DNA of 64,000 nt, taken from Marinomonas spartinae (GTDB lineage: Bacteria; Pseudomonadota; Gammaproteobacteria; Pseudomonadales; Marinomonadaceae). Both the position numbers and the translations under genes were made by a program. The notes under the pieces were generated by a model, which saw only the letters and a program-made list of their open reading frames with translations, was not told where the DNA came from and searched no databases. This document shows, piece by piece, positions 15,371 to 22,416 of this stretch; positions within the stretch are counted from its first letter, which is position 1; the number at the start of each line of letters is the position of its first letter. The DNA lies in assembly GCF_016461715.1 (NCBI RefSeq), contig NZ_JAEMUI010000014.1, positions 62,001-126,000 of the forward strand, read 5' to 3'.

Positions 15371-15724
15371 ATGTCATTAGAAGACGTCGAAAATGCCGTA
15401 AAAGAAGCCATCAAGGCAGCAGAAACACACGCAGGAAATTGCGTTAAACTGATTAATGACAAAGGACTAAAAGCAGGTATTGATTACTGCACCCAACAAG
15501 GCATTGATCCGCCCCAATGCTCGCTAACAGCGGTATCTAAAAACGCAGATAACCAACGCGCTAAAGCATCAAGAATGTTATGTGAGGTGAAATGGTGGTC
15601 AAGAAGACTTAAAGATCACACGATTCGAAACTACGAAAATACCTTACGCAGTCAGGGAAAAGTAACAAAACACCTATCCAATGACCTACTTGCTTACCAT
15701 AAAAAACACTACAGAGTTCGATGA
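15371..15724 (+). CDS. Small SOS-controlled phage protein, similar in style to a fragment of P2-type replication protein A
   Basis: A 117-residue protein starting at ATG 15371 (MSLEDVENAVKEAIKAAE), chosen because GGGAGAGG lies 9 nt upstream; an in-frame ATG at 15290 lies upstream of the -10 and is unlikely. Residues 70-115 (RAKASRMLCEVKWWSRRL and following) resemble the segment before the catalytic part of P2 gpA-type replication endonucleases, but the catalytic region is absent. It may be a remnant or a trimmed stand-alone protein. The LexA box upstream predicts damage induction. Function unknown. Confidence 0.7.
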   Translation: MSLEDVENAVKEAIKAAETHAGNCVKLINDKGLKAGIDYCTQQGIDPPQCSLTAVSKNADNQRAKASRMLCEVKWWSRRLKDHTIRNYENTLRSQGKVTKHLSNDLLAYHKKHYRVR

Positions 15725-15727
15725 GCA

Positions 15728-15754
15728 AAAATAGCGCCCAATAGACGCTATTTT
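15728..15754. terminator. Bidirectional terminator between the 117-residue gene and the CRISPR mini-array
   Basis: Nine-bp stem AAAATAGCG/CGCTATTTT with a 9-nt loop and T-rich ends on both strands. It lies 3 nt after the plus-strand stop codon and 30 bp past the last repeat of the minus-strand mini-array, so it can end both transcripts. Confidence 0.75.
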
Positions 15755-15784
15755 CACTGAGCGAGTACAGCTTAATGGATCTTA

Positions 15785-15932
15785 TTTCTAAGCCGCCTGT
15801 TCGGCGGTGAAGGAAAATAGTAGTATTGCTCACAAATTATCTCATTTCTAAGCCGCCTGTTCGGCGGTTAAGATCTAAACGTCATATCGAAACTATGAGA
15901 ATATTTTCTAAGCCGCCTGTTCGGCGGTCAAG
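15785..15932 (-). CRISPR. Type I-F CRISPR mini-array, 3 repeats and 2 spacers, in a prophage without cas genes
   Basis: Three 28-bp repeats at 15785-15812, 15845-15872 and 15905-15932 differ at a single position (C, A or G at position 4 on the minus strand). The two spacers (15813-15844 and 15873-15904) are both exactly 32 bp, so the period is exactly 60. On the minus strand each repeat has the type I-F layout: five-nt lead, stem CCGCC, loop GAACA, stem GGCGG, and an eight-nt handle CTTAGAAA after the expected Cas6f cut (20|8). This closely parallels the known I-F repeat with its CTAAGAAA handle. No cas gene is in the window. Confidence 0.92.
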
Positions 15933-15948
15933 TAGATAAAAGTAGCAT

Positions 15949-15995
15949 TCACTCTTTGATTGTTAAAGAGCTTTGTGTATTTTTAGCAAAAATAC
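15949..15995 (-). promoter_or_regulatory. CRISPR leader with boxA-like and IHF-like sequences
   Basis: Read on the minus strand towards the first repeat, GCTCTTTAACAATC (15958-15971) matches the rrn-type boxA core (GCTCTTTAACA), which is known to protect CRISPR transcripts from Rho in other bacteria. A sequence one mismatch from the IHF consensus (AATCAAAGAGTGA) lies at 15949-15961, 16 bp from the repeat. An AT-rich palindrome GTATTTTT/AAAAATAC lies at 15977-15995. A possible -35 TTGGCA lies further upstream near 16015. Site roles are inferred. Confidence 0.6.
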
Positions 15996-16048
15996 CCTTT
16001 TTTAAACAGGAAATGCCAAGCCCCTATTTATACAAGCGGTTTTAAAGA

Positions 16049-16288
16049 CTACTCCCAGTGAGCGGTTTTAATATTACCGGTGCCACTTTTCCCCCATTCA
16101 GGCTTGAAACACTCTAGCGTATCGCCACTATCCACTTTAATCTTAGCACCAATGCTATACGCTTCATTTTCGTACGTGCAAAACGACTTTGCATCATAGC
16201 GTGGCTCATGACTAGCTTGACTAGACGTATCAGCAAACGCACTAACAGAAATCATCGCAACACCAGCTAAAACGAGTTCTTTAAACAT
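16049..16288 (-). CDS. Small secreted DUF1496-like protein (YnjH-type)
   Basis: A 79-residue protein with a clear signal peptide (MFKELVLAGVAMISVSAFA, cut after AFA). The mature part has the pattern FCTYENEAYSIGAKIK and DTLECFKPEWG, with two cysteines likely to form a disulfide, as in the DUF1496 family of small periplasmic proteins. AAGGA precedes the start. It lies just upstream of the mini-array on the same strand, so its transcript could run into the array. Role unknown; probably a lysogen-expressed accessory gene. Confidence 0.7.
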   Translation of the reverse strand: MFKELVLAGVAMISVSAFADTSSQASHEPRYDAKSFCTYENEAYSIGAKIKVDSGDTLECFKPEWGKSGTGNIKTAHWE

Positions 16289-16334
16289 AAATAGTCCTTA
16301 TCCATTGGTTAACATGCGTGTCCATTCACACATA

Positions 16335-16352
16335 GTGAAGGCATGGTAACGG
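16335..16352 (+). repeat. Degenerate copy of the GTGACGG direct repeat before the 16404 gene
   Basis: GTGAAGG-CATG-GTAACGG has the same 11-bp period as the copy before the gene at 13239; over an 18-bp span 14 positions agree. It lies 9 bp upstream of a consensus -10 TATAAT (16362-16367), thus across the -35 zone. Confidence 0.4.
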
Positions 16353-16403
16353 TATTTATCGTATAATTAAACTCATAAACCCAATAAGGAGTAGCTTCTC
16401 AGA

Positions 16404-17168
16404 ATGGAATTAACAAACAAAATTAAAAAGATTGAAGACTTAATCAAAGAAGATTCTGAAGACGCCTTAATTTATGCGGTGCTCGAATGCAGAATGGCAA
16501 TAGAAATAGTATCCAAAAAGAAAATCGATTTTTATTGCAAACGATACAACACGAAATTACTCAATAAGCATTGGCAACCTAACAAAGCAATTAAGCTCCT
16601 AAAACAAATAGAGCCTCAAGCAGATCAATCGTATGAGCTAATGATTTCTAGAGAAGGGCAAGATACAGAGGAGAAAAACTGGATTAGTTTAGGCAAACAC
16701 GAGTCGCTAAGCTTAAAATCGACAACAGATTACTTCCACAAGTTAGGGTCATATTTGCACTACAGAAACGATACCGATCTCAATAAATTGAAGAAATTAT
16801 TAAATTCAGCTTTAAGCGATTTAACAAGAGTAAACCAAAGCACCTTAATGTCAGATTTGGCGTTAACTATTGCGTTCGAGTGCAAAAAATGCAGTACCCC
16901 AATTCACTATAATGAGGAAGGGACCAAAAACATTCATGAGTTTGTTTGCCCAAACCCATCCTGCGAAGCTGTATACAAAAAGAAGCCAGGAGGCGATGGT
17001 ACACAATTAATAATCGATAATGTCATGTTCACATGTCAACAATGCGAGCAAAAAGAGTATATAAATTCTTCTAAAGTCGATATCGGATACATTTTCACAT
17101 GTTCATCATGCAAAGCACAGCATGAAGTCATAGAAAAACAATGGATGTATGGGCTTTGTAATTTATAA
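16404..17168 (+). CDS. Zinc-ribbon accessory protein, unknown function
   Basis: A 254-residue protein. The N-terminal half is helical (MELTNKIKKIEDLIKEDS, then LECRMAIEIVSKKKI), like small helical domains in DUF4145-type proteins. The C-terminal half carries two Cys4 sites: CKKC with CPNPSC, and CQQC with CSSC, which look like paired zinc ribbons. The gene is AT-rich, has its own promoter-like TATAAT (16362-16367) and AAGGAG, and ends in a strong terminator. It is a probable moron facing the second recombinase. No function can be assigned. Confidence 0.75.
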   Translation: MELTNKIKKIEDLIKEDSEDALIYAVLECRMAIEIVSKKKIDFYCKRYNTKLLNKHWQPNKAIKLLKQIEPQADQSYELMISREGQDTEEKNWISLGKHESLSLKSTTDYFHKLGSYLHYRNDTDLNKLKKLLNSALSDLTRVNQSTLMSDLALTIAFECKKCSTPIHYNEEGTKNIHEFVCPNPSCEAVYKKKPGGDGTQLIIDNVMFTCQQCEQKEYINSSKVDIGYIFTCSSCKAQHEVIEKQWMYGLCNL

Positions 17169-17192
17169 AAGCCCTCCTCGCGAGGGCTTTTT
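17167..17192. terminator. Bidirectional terminator between convergent genes
   Basis: Ten-bp stem AAAAGCCCTC / GAGGGCTTTT with a 5-nt loop and T run on the plus strand and T4 on the minus strand. It separates the zinc-ribbon gene from the convergent recombinase. Confidence 0.85.
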
Positions 17193-17205
17193 ATTAACTC
17201 CATAC

Positions 17206-18357
17206 CTACAAAACTACCTCACCCGCCAACCGCTCCACGGCCTCTTTCATTAGAGGCCATGCATACTCACTCTCATAGCGCCCTTCCAAATTGCCACGCG
17301 AGTGATTAAGCAGCATTTTACGAACAGTGCTATCCACCCCGCTTTGCATCCAATAATCGTTCGCCAACTTACGCATGTCATGAGACGTAAAATACACATC
17401 CATATTATTACGTAAATCTTTATACCAGCCGCTCGCAGTCGCCATCGCAATCGGCTTCTTGCCGCACCGACTAAACACAAAAACACCTCGCGCTCTTGCT
17501 TTCGCCTGGCGCAACAGATCAACCACCATTGTCGCCAGCGGCAAACGCAACTCAACCCCTGTTTTCGTGTCCTCCGCTGGAATGACCCATTCACCCCGAT
17601 CCAAATACAAATTCGACCACTTCGCTAGGCATGTTTCATTAATGCGTGTTGCATGGCACAACTGCAGCGTGAAAAACAAACGCCGGTTAAACTGCGCCCT
17701 ATTAATCTCAGCCGCCAAAGTGGGTAAATCATCCACTTTTAAACGCCCCGACTTAGGCTTTTCACTTGCACTAGAAAAATCCTTCCAGCCCACACCCGAC
17801 AGCGGGTCCACCGCAATCACTTCCAGCTTTGCCGCCAGCGAACAGGCGCGCTTTAACACCGCCCATGCCGTACGAATAGAAGACAACTCCAAACAGAGCA
17901 TCTTTTCCTTATAAAAACGCCTATACACCGCATTGCGCGTTAAACTACGAACCGTAAGCCCCTCAAAACACCCCAAAAGATGATTACTAATTAACGAATG
18001 CGCCGTCTCTATATAGCCATGACTAAACGTCTTATCATGCTGAATATGCTCAACAAACCAAAGCAGCAACGCGCCGCAATCGGTCACCGTGTCAAACTTC
18101 TTACCCGTTCGCTCCCCAGCCATCACTTGCGCTCGAATCTCGCTCAACCGCTTAAACAAGTCGGACGCTTTCAGCGCTGGCCACTTCCCCAGTGGCGTTC
18201 GTATCTTACGATGCCCCTTATACACCACATCGTAAAACGTCCCACCCGTTCGCAGCTTATTGGCACGAAATTCAACACGACGAGAATCAAAACACCACTC
18301 TTTGTCACTCGTTGCCAAAAACTGCTTAATTGAAGTATCAGTAATGCGTTTTGTCAT
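17206..18357 (-). CDS. Second tyrosine recombinase (phage integrase family)
   Basis: A 383-residue tyrosine recombinase. Catalytic box I is LCHATRINETCLAKW (Arg), box II is SHDMRKLANDYW (His-x-x-Arg), followed by LLNHSRGNLEGRYESEY with the nucleophilic Tyr. The N-terminal arm has a P4/lambda-like YDVVYKGHRKIRTPLGKWP segment. It is the last gene of the replication operon, overlaps the preceding stop by 4 nt, and is far from both prophage ends. It is distinct from the integrase at 32143. It may resolve replication products, or mark an older nested element. Confidence 0.88.
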   Translation of the reverse strand: MTKRITDTSIKQFLATSDKEWCFDSRRVEFRANKLRTGGTFYDVVYKGHRKIRTPLGKWPALKASDLFKRLSEIRAQVMAGERTGKKFDTVTDCGALLLWFVEHIQHDKTFSHGYIETAHSLISNHLLGCFEGLTVRSLTRNAVYRRFYKEKMLCLELSSIRTAWAVLKRACSLAAKLEVIAVDPLSGVGWKDFSSASEKPKSGRLKVDDLPTLAAEINRAQFNRRLFFTLQLCHATRINETCLAKWSNLYLDRGEWVIPAEDTKTGVELRLPLATMVVDLLRQAKARARGVFVFSRCGKKPIAMATASGWYKDLRNNMDVYFTSHDMRKLANDYWMQSGVDSTVRKMLLNHSRGNLEGRYESEYAWPLMKEAVERLAGEVVL

Positions 18358-18854
18358 ACAGCGGCCCCCAAAGCCGCCGCTAACGCATGCACAAACCGAG
18401 ATTTCCCCTCGGCAACGTGCTTCTCAAACCGATTTTCAGTTAACTTGAAATGCTGCGCCTTTAGCCGAAGCTCAGCCGCATACAAAGGCAGGGAGCCAAC
18501 AATGGCTTTATTGGATGGAGCAACACCGCGCGCATCTTTGCGCCCATCCGACAGCACCGCAGCGAACAAACATAAACGCTGCATAGGCGACAACGACTCA
18601 AACAAATAGCCATAGCCGCTCGACTTAGCTGTCAACGACTCAATCGCACGAATCATCTTAGCGTTAGATTCACCACCGCCGCCGAACTCAGGCACCACGC
18701 CCGACTCCAACATATCGCAAATCTTGCCCGTATTACTGACCCCAGCCCAGCCTGCATCCGCAGACGACGACACCAGTGTATCAACGTGCTTATTGATGAT
18801 CGCCCACGACAACCAACCCAACGACCCCATTTTATTACGATCTTTCCAGCGCAT
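18354..18854 (-). CDS. Phage protein of unknown function, possible late regulator by position
   Basis: A 166-residue protein from ATG 18854 (MRWKDRNKMGSLGWLSWAII), with GGAGG 5 nt upstream. Its C-terminal half (ESLSPMQRLCLFAAVLSDG, then AAELRLKAQHFKLTENRF) resembles a helix-turn-helix of sigma-like or antitermination proteins, but no family is certain. Q-type antiterminators sit at the end of early operons in lambdoid phages, and tandem terminators precede the late genes here, so a Q-like role is reasonable. It overlaps the recombinase start. Confidence 0.55.
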   Translation of the reverse strand: MRWKDRNKMGSLGWLSWAIINKHVDTLVSSSADAGWAGVSNTGKICDMLESGVVPEFGGGGESNAKMIRAIESLTAKSSGYGYLFESLSPMQRLCLFAAVLSDGRKDARGVAPSNKAIVGSLPLYAAELRLKAQHFKLTENRFEKHVAEGKSRFVHALAAALGAAV

Positions 18855-18932
18855 AATGTCCTCCACGTCATCACGACGTTGATAGTGTTTACATTCCGAA
18901 AGACGCTCAACGAACGCCCTTTAGAATGAAAA

Positions 18933-19805
18933 CTAAATGCGCGGGCTAGATGGTCCGCGATCTGGGCCCAATTTTTCAAAACTTTTCATAGTAGAAAACT
19001 GAATTGACTGAGCTTTCAAAAGAGACTCTCTAATTCTTAGATTATTGCGAATCACTTCATCAGCCAAATCACCCGCCAAAGATTCTTCCAGTCGCTTAGT
19101 TTTGACTGCCAGCTCTGCCGCGACTTTCCCAAGCAACTCTTCCATCTTCCAACCGAGTGGATTATCGCGACTCATCAACACATCTGCAGAAGGACGTTCC
19201 AAATAATCCGTATATCCCCTCAATTCAAGAAGCGTTTCATAAATGTCAGACATTGCGGTATGGCTGTATTGCTTCTCAGCTTTTGGCAAGCAAAATTGAG
19301 CCCAAGCCGTTTGACGAAGCAGGTCAATGCTCGACACATCAATAGTGCGGTAATGAAAGAAGTCTTTAAGCTCTGGCATTTGCGCATCGAGATACGACGC
19401 ATCAAACCCAATGCTATTACCAAATATCACCGCACCTGTTTTGGCCTTGCGATCGTACTTAGTTACGCCAAGAGCCTGCAGTTTTTCAATAACAAAACGC
19501 TCAGCATCAGCATTATTAGAGAACACAGCATCATGCTTACCAGAGTGATTGCGCAACTGATCAATCAAGCCTGATTTGGTGTGCGCCTCAAGTGCCCATG
19601 GACCCATACGCTCTAAAAACGACTCATTCCAGATACCAACCGAGAAAGAAAACCCTTCATTAAGCTGTTCGTCACAGACAACAAATGCCATTTCAAGGAT
19701 CGGGTAATACGCCGCCCCATGCACCCGCTCACCGCTCGCTAACGTCTCGTAGCCATTCAAGCCGCCTGTTTCCAAATCACACCCAACCAACATAACTTTT
19801 GACAT
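18933..19805 (-). CDS. DEDDh-type 3'-5' exonuclease (DnaQ/Orn-like)
   Basis: A 290-residue protein starting at ATG 19805 (MSKVMLVGCDLETGGLNG), with GAGAGGG upstream. Exo I motif CDLETGG carries the Asp-Glu pair; Exo II is FGNSIGFDASYLDAQM; Exo III is SHTAMSDIYETLLEL (His-x4-Asp). The N-terminal ~190 residues form the exonuclease domain, similar in layout to oligoribonuclease; the C-terminal ~100 residues are helical and unassigned. It sits in the replication operon and may process DNA or RNA during phage replication. Confidence 0.8.
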   Translation of the reverse strand: MSKVMLVGCDLETGGLNGYETLASGERVHGAAYYPILEMAFVVCDEQLNEGFSFSVGIWNESFLERMGPWALEAHTKSGLIDQLRNHSGKHDAVFSNNADAERFVIEKLQALGVTKYDRKAKTGAVIFGNSIGFDASYLDAQMPELKDFFHYRTIDVSSIDLLRQTAWAQFCLPKAEKQYSHTAMSDIYETLLELRGYTDYLERPSADVLMSRDNPLGWKMEELLGKVAAELAVKTKRLEESLAGDLADEVIRNNLRIRESLLKAQSIQFSTMKSFEKLGPDRGPSSPRI

Positions 19806-19838
19806 AAAACCCTCTCTATTTATCAACAGTGATTAAAA

Positions 19839-20150
19839 TTAAACCTTTGGAACCGACCCTTTTACCCACCAGGTTACAGCCTTGCACTTGCCGATTTCAC
19901 AAATACGAACGGGGCCTTTTTCGACTTCTTGCGCGGTTTCCGCTTCGCTCATGCGACGAGCAACCATATAACGATCTTCTCCGTGCTTGCTGGCCAACTC
20001 ACGAGATGTTAAACCATTGGTCTTATGGACCATGGCAACGACACGCTCTATCTGAGCCTGACGGGCGCCGCTTTTAGTGACAGCGTCCGCCGCTAAATAG
20101 CTGGTTTCTGGATCACCAGCTTTCGCCGATGGCGTTTGAATATTCATCAT
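19839..20150 (-). CDS. Small winged-helix phage protein
   Basis: A 103-residue protein from ATG 20150 (MNIQTPSAKAGDPETSYLAA region); GAGGAGG lies 5-6 nt upstream and rules out the upstream in-frame start. The segment QAQIERVVAMVHKTNGLTSR followed by ELASKHGEDRYMVARRM fits a winged helix-turn-helix. It lies in the replication operon. A DNA-binding role is likely; its target is unknown. Confidence 0.65.
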   Translation of the reverse strand: MMNIQTPSAKAGDPETSYLAADAVTKSGARQAQIERVVAMVHKTNGLTSRELASKHGEDRYMVARRMSEAETAQEVEKGPVRICEIGKCKAVTWWVKGSVPKV

Positions 20151-20188
20151 AAAACCTCCTCGCTTCACAGCGATGATTTAAGAAATTT

Positions 20189-20392
20189 TTAATACCTATT
20201 ATCTTGATCAATGAGGAACGGCTCACCTAGAGTCATCGATAGCGTAACCATACCGTGCGACGACAAATCCAAGGATGAAATTTCAACTTCTACACCTATT
20301 TTTACGAGATCAGCAACAGCGCGAGAGATCGCTTGCTCAAGATCTGTTACCGACACACTTTTCACTGCTTCATTAATACTTTTACTAGTCAT
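20189..20392 (-). CDS. Small phage protein of unknown function
   Basis: A 67-residue protein, MTSKSINEAVKSVSVTDLEQ at the start, with a helix (QAISRAVADLVKIG) followed by beta-like strands. It lies 8 nt after the 117-residue gene in the same operon. The ribosome site is weak. Nothing identifies its function. Confidence 0.5.
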   Translation of the reverse strand: MTSKSINEAVKSVSVTDLEQAISRAVADLVKIGVEVEISSLDLSSHGMVTLSMTLGEPFLIDQDNRY

Positions 20393-20399
20393 AACCGTT

Positions 20400-20753
20400 T
20401 TAACCCCTTAACAACTGCTTCAAATCACTAACTCTAGCACGACCAATAACTCGCCGCTCAAGCAACTCATGCTCACTTAGCTTTTCCGCGAATTTCGGCT
20501 TATCAATCATAACGGGCTTAAATCGTTCGCCGCGCAAATAGGCCTTACAAACCTCGTTGTAATGTTTGCCAAACGCACGTTTACCCGCCCCCGTATCACG
20601 GCGGCGTAATGCCTGAAAACCCACACGCCGCGCCGCTTCCATCACCACCGAATGGCTAGGCTTCCAGCTACCCACATCATGGGCATGGTTCGCCGCTTCG
20701 AGATAAGCCTCTGCCATCGTTGGAAATTCGTTAAACAAATCGTTTTCAAACAT
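20400..20753 (-). CDS. Phage replication-operon protein of unknown function
   Basis: A 117-residue protein beginning MFENDLFNEFPTMAEAYLEA, basic overall, with RRVGFQALRRRDTGAGKRAF and a helical end (LSEHELLERRVIGRARVSDL). AGGAGG lies 5 nt before the ATG and overlaps the stop of the replication gene, so the two are coupled. It could be a helicase loader or DNA-binding accessory by place (lambda P position), but no motif proves it. Confidence 0.6.
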   Translation of the reverse strand: MFENDLFNEFPTMAEAYLEAANHAHDVGSWKPSHSVVMEAARRVGFQALRRRDTGAGKRAFGKHYNEVCKAYLRGERFKPVMIDKPKFAEKLSEHELLERRVIGRARVSDLKQLLRG

Positions 20754-20762
20754 GGCAGCCTC

Positions 20763-21797
20763 CTACCAATCCGTATCATGAATATTACCAAGAGCATCGT
20801 TAACACCCTCGCGGTGGTTTCCAGTAATCGCAGGTACTTGCGCCCCATCAAAAGCGGGTGGCCGTCGAATCGTCGGCAATTCCTCATCGTTCCAGCGCTC
20901 GTGATTGATCCACGTCGCTGGGTGCGGTTGAAATTGTTTTTGGTCAGCGGGGGCCGAGGCGAACAAATCCCCCCAACGCCTCGCCTGGTCGATAACGTTT
21001 TGTAAAAACGCCAGCGCCGTCGGTCGATCTCTCGGCAATTTGATTTTTAGAAAGGATTTTAGTGCGGTCTTTCGACCTGTCTTTTTTTGATACTGCTCCC
21101 AAAACTGCTCAAACGCCTGATTCAGCATCTCGGTTTTGGCTTTCGTATCAAATTTATCTGAATCATCAATCACGGCAGGCACGTTCGATTCGACCGAATC
21201 GGACAAGAGATCTAAGTTCTTAGTCTCTGTAGAAGTCTTTGTAGTAATCTCTGTATACGTCCCCCGTTTCGGCGTAGGAGCATCTACAATTTTTTGTAGG
21301 ACTACCTCCGAATTTTCGGAGGTAGTCCTACAGTTAGACGTAAGAGGTTCCCTTTCTGGGTTAGGTTCAAACTCGGCAACAGGAAAAGTGATTCGATCAA
21401 TCTCAAAGACAACAGGTTCGATATAAAGAAGATTCGCGATATAGTTCCCGCCAACGGTTTTAGAGCGAAGTTCCAGCGTAATCAAACCCGCATGACGCAA
21501 ACGCTTTAAAGAATCCTGAACCTCTCGCTTAGTCATACCAAAATCATCAGCAAACGACTGATAAGAGCGCTGCAGCTTATCCTCTGAAAACTTTTTACGA
21601 TGACCAATAACCTGCCCCGTGTATTCATCACGAATTTCAGTGGGTCGATACCAGTAGAGGATTTCAGACAACAACGTAATCGCTTTATGGTCAGGACGAC
21701 CAGAAGGCAGAGAAATCTGCTTGTACCAAATTTTAGGCGTCACATTACCAGTGAAACCAAGGCGACCAATAGCCGCCACAGTTTGGGTGATACTCAT
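20763..21797 (-). CDS. Phage replication protein (lambda O-like, winged-helix N-terminus)
   Basis: A 344-residue protein. The N-terminal ~120 residues (ITLLSEILYWYRPTEIRDEY, then KLQRSYQSFADDFGMTKREV and LKRLRHAGLITLEL) form a winged helix as in phage replication initiators. The middle is low-complexity and polar (about 150-220). The C-terminal part (FEQFWEQYQKKTGRKTALKSF, split by charged turns, ending HPATWINHERWNDE) resembles the C-terminus of O/DnaT-like proteins. GGAGGTG precedes the ATG. The low-complexity middle could hold origin iterons; two copies of a 'TCCTAC...CCTCCGAATTTTCGG' type inverted sequence occur near 21296-21330. Confidence 0.75.
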   Translation of the reverse strand: MSITQTVAAIGRLGFTGNVTPKIWYKQISLPSGRPDHKAITLLSEILYWYRPTEIRDEYTGQVIGHRKKFSEDKLQRSYQSFADDFGMTKREVQDSLKRLRHAGLITLELRSKTVGGNYIANLLYIEPVVFEIDRITFPVAEFEPNPEREPLTSNCRTTSENSEVVLQKIVDAPTPKRGTYTEITTKTSTETKNLDLLSDSVESNVPAVIDDSDKFDTKAKTEMLNQAFEQFWEQYQKKTGRKTALKSFLKIKLPRDRPTALAFLQNVIDQARRWGDLFASAPADQKQFQPHPATWINHERWNDEELPTIRRPPAFDGAQVPAITGNHREGVNDALGNIHDTDW

Positions 21798-21895
21798 ACA
21801 TCACCTCCAATATCCGTATACTCACAGTGACGTGCCACTGCATCAAGGAGGTTAAACGAACCAAGTTTCGTGTGATTCCCATCACGTTTAATCAT
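21794..21895 (-). CDS. Possible 33-residue leader protein coupled to the replication gene
   Basis: ATG at 21895 opens a 33-codon frame (MIKRDGNHTKLGSFNLLDAV start) that ends in TGA overlapping the replication gene's ATG as ATGA. The sense is plausible for a short DNA-binding or coupling peptide. No strong ribosome site is seen upstream of it, so it may be only a chance frame. Confidence 0.4.
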   Translation of the reverse strand: MIKRDGNHTKLGSFNLLDAVARHCEYTDIGGDV

Positions 21896-21991
21896 TGCTC
21901 TATACCTGTCAAACAGATAAAGAACATCGCTCACATTCTATGAGCAAAAAACATTCGTGTTTTCGACATCCTTCGAAAATTAGTTTAAAAA

Positions 21992-22327
21992 TTAGCTACC
22001 TTGTTGGCCAGTTCCAGTTAATACCGGCTCCAACGTCTCTACGAGAGAATTCAACTCCTCGTCGTCCCAATCCAACCCCTCCCGCGTCGCGACATCAGAC
22101 ACGGGCGGAAAGTAAGAACAACCCAGAACAACAGAAAAAAGAGGCGACGTGCCATCCTCAACACAGCGACAAATAAAACCTAGCGCCATCAATTTATCAA
22201 TCGACTTCAACGCCCTAGATTTTGTCGTCTTAGACCGACGCACCAAAACTTGGAGCGCAACACCGCCACGGGCTTCTAACAAAACCCCCATGACTTTGTG
22301 ATCTAATGTGGTAAGCTGGTAAGACAT
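21992..22327 (-). CDS. Winged-helix phage regulator, first gene of the minus-strand early operon
   Basis: A 111-residue protein starting MSYQLTTLDHKVMGVLLEAR, with AGGAGG 4 nt before the ATG. The segment VALQVLVRRSKTTKSRALKS, then IDKLMALGFICRCVEDG, fits a MarR/winged-helix fold. The C-terminus is acidic. It is transcribed divergently from the repressor across the operator region, the position of Cro or CII, though the fold differs from Cro. Probably an early regulator. Confidence 0.65.
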   Translation of the reverse strand: MSYQLTTLDHKVMGVLLEARGGVALQVLVRRSKTTKSRALKSIDKLMALGFICRCVEDGTSPLFSVVLGCSYFPPVSDVATREGLDWDDEELNSLVETLEPVLTGTGQQGS

Positions 22328-22383
22328 CGCCCCTCCTAAAACTTTGCCTGGCGCTTCACAGCGGGAGACAAAGCAAACCTGAT

Positions 22384-22401
22384 ATGATCAAACTTGATCA
22401 T
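22384..22401. promoter_or_regulatory. Perfect 18-bp palindromic operator ATGATCAA-AC-TTGATCAT
   Basis: An 8+2+8 inverted repeat lies between the divergent early operon and repressor gene, just downstream of the likely minus-strand -10 (22417-22422). Probable binding site for the repressor or the 111-residue regulator. Confidence 0.65.
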
Positions 22402-22416
22402 TGTTTAAGCCGTCAC

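Noticed and set aside
15609..15833. Minus-strand frame across the first CRISPR repeats
   Set aside because: It runs through the terminator and repeat, has no ribosome site, and opposes the real 117-residue gene.
15785..15932. Reading the three GC-rich repeats as attenuators or REP elements
   Set aside because: The exact 28/32 spacing, different spacers, I-F stem-loop and CTTAGAAA handle fit CRISPR much better.
12000..18500. CRISPR-associated transposon (I-F3, Tn7-like)
   Set aside because: No tniQ, tnsABC or cas genes are present; the only recombinase here is a tyrosine recombinase.
21895..22176. Plus-strand frame opposite the winged-helix regulator
   Set aside because: Pro/Ser/Arg-rich shadow of the minus-strand gene and its leader; no ribosome site.
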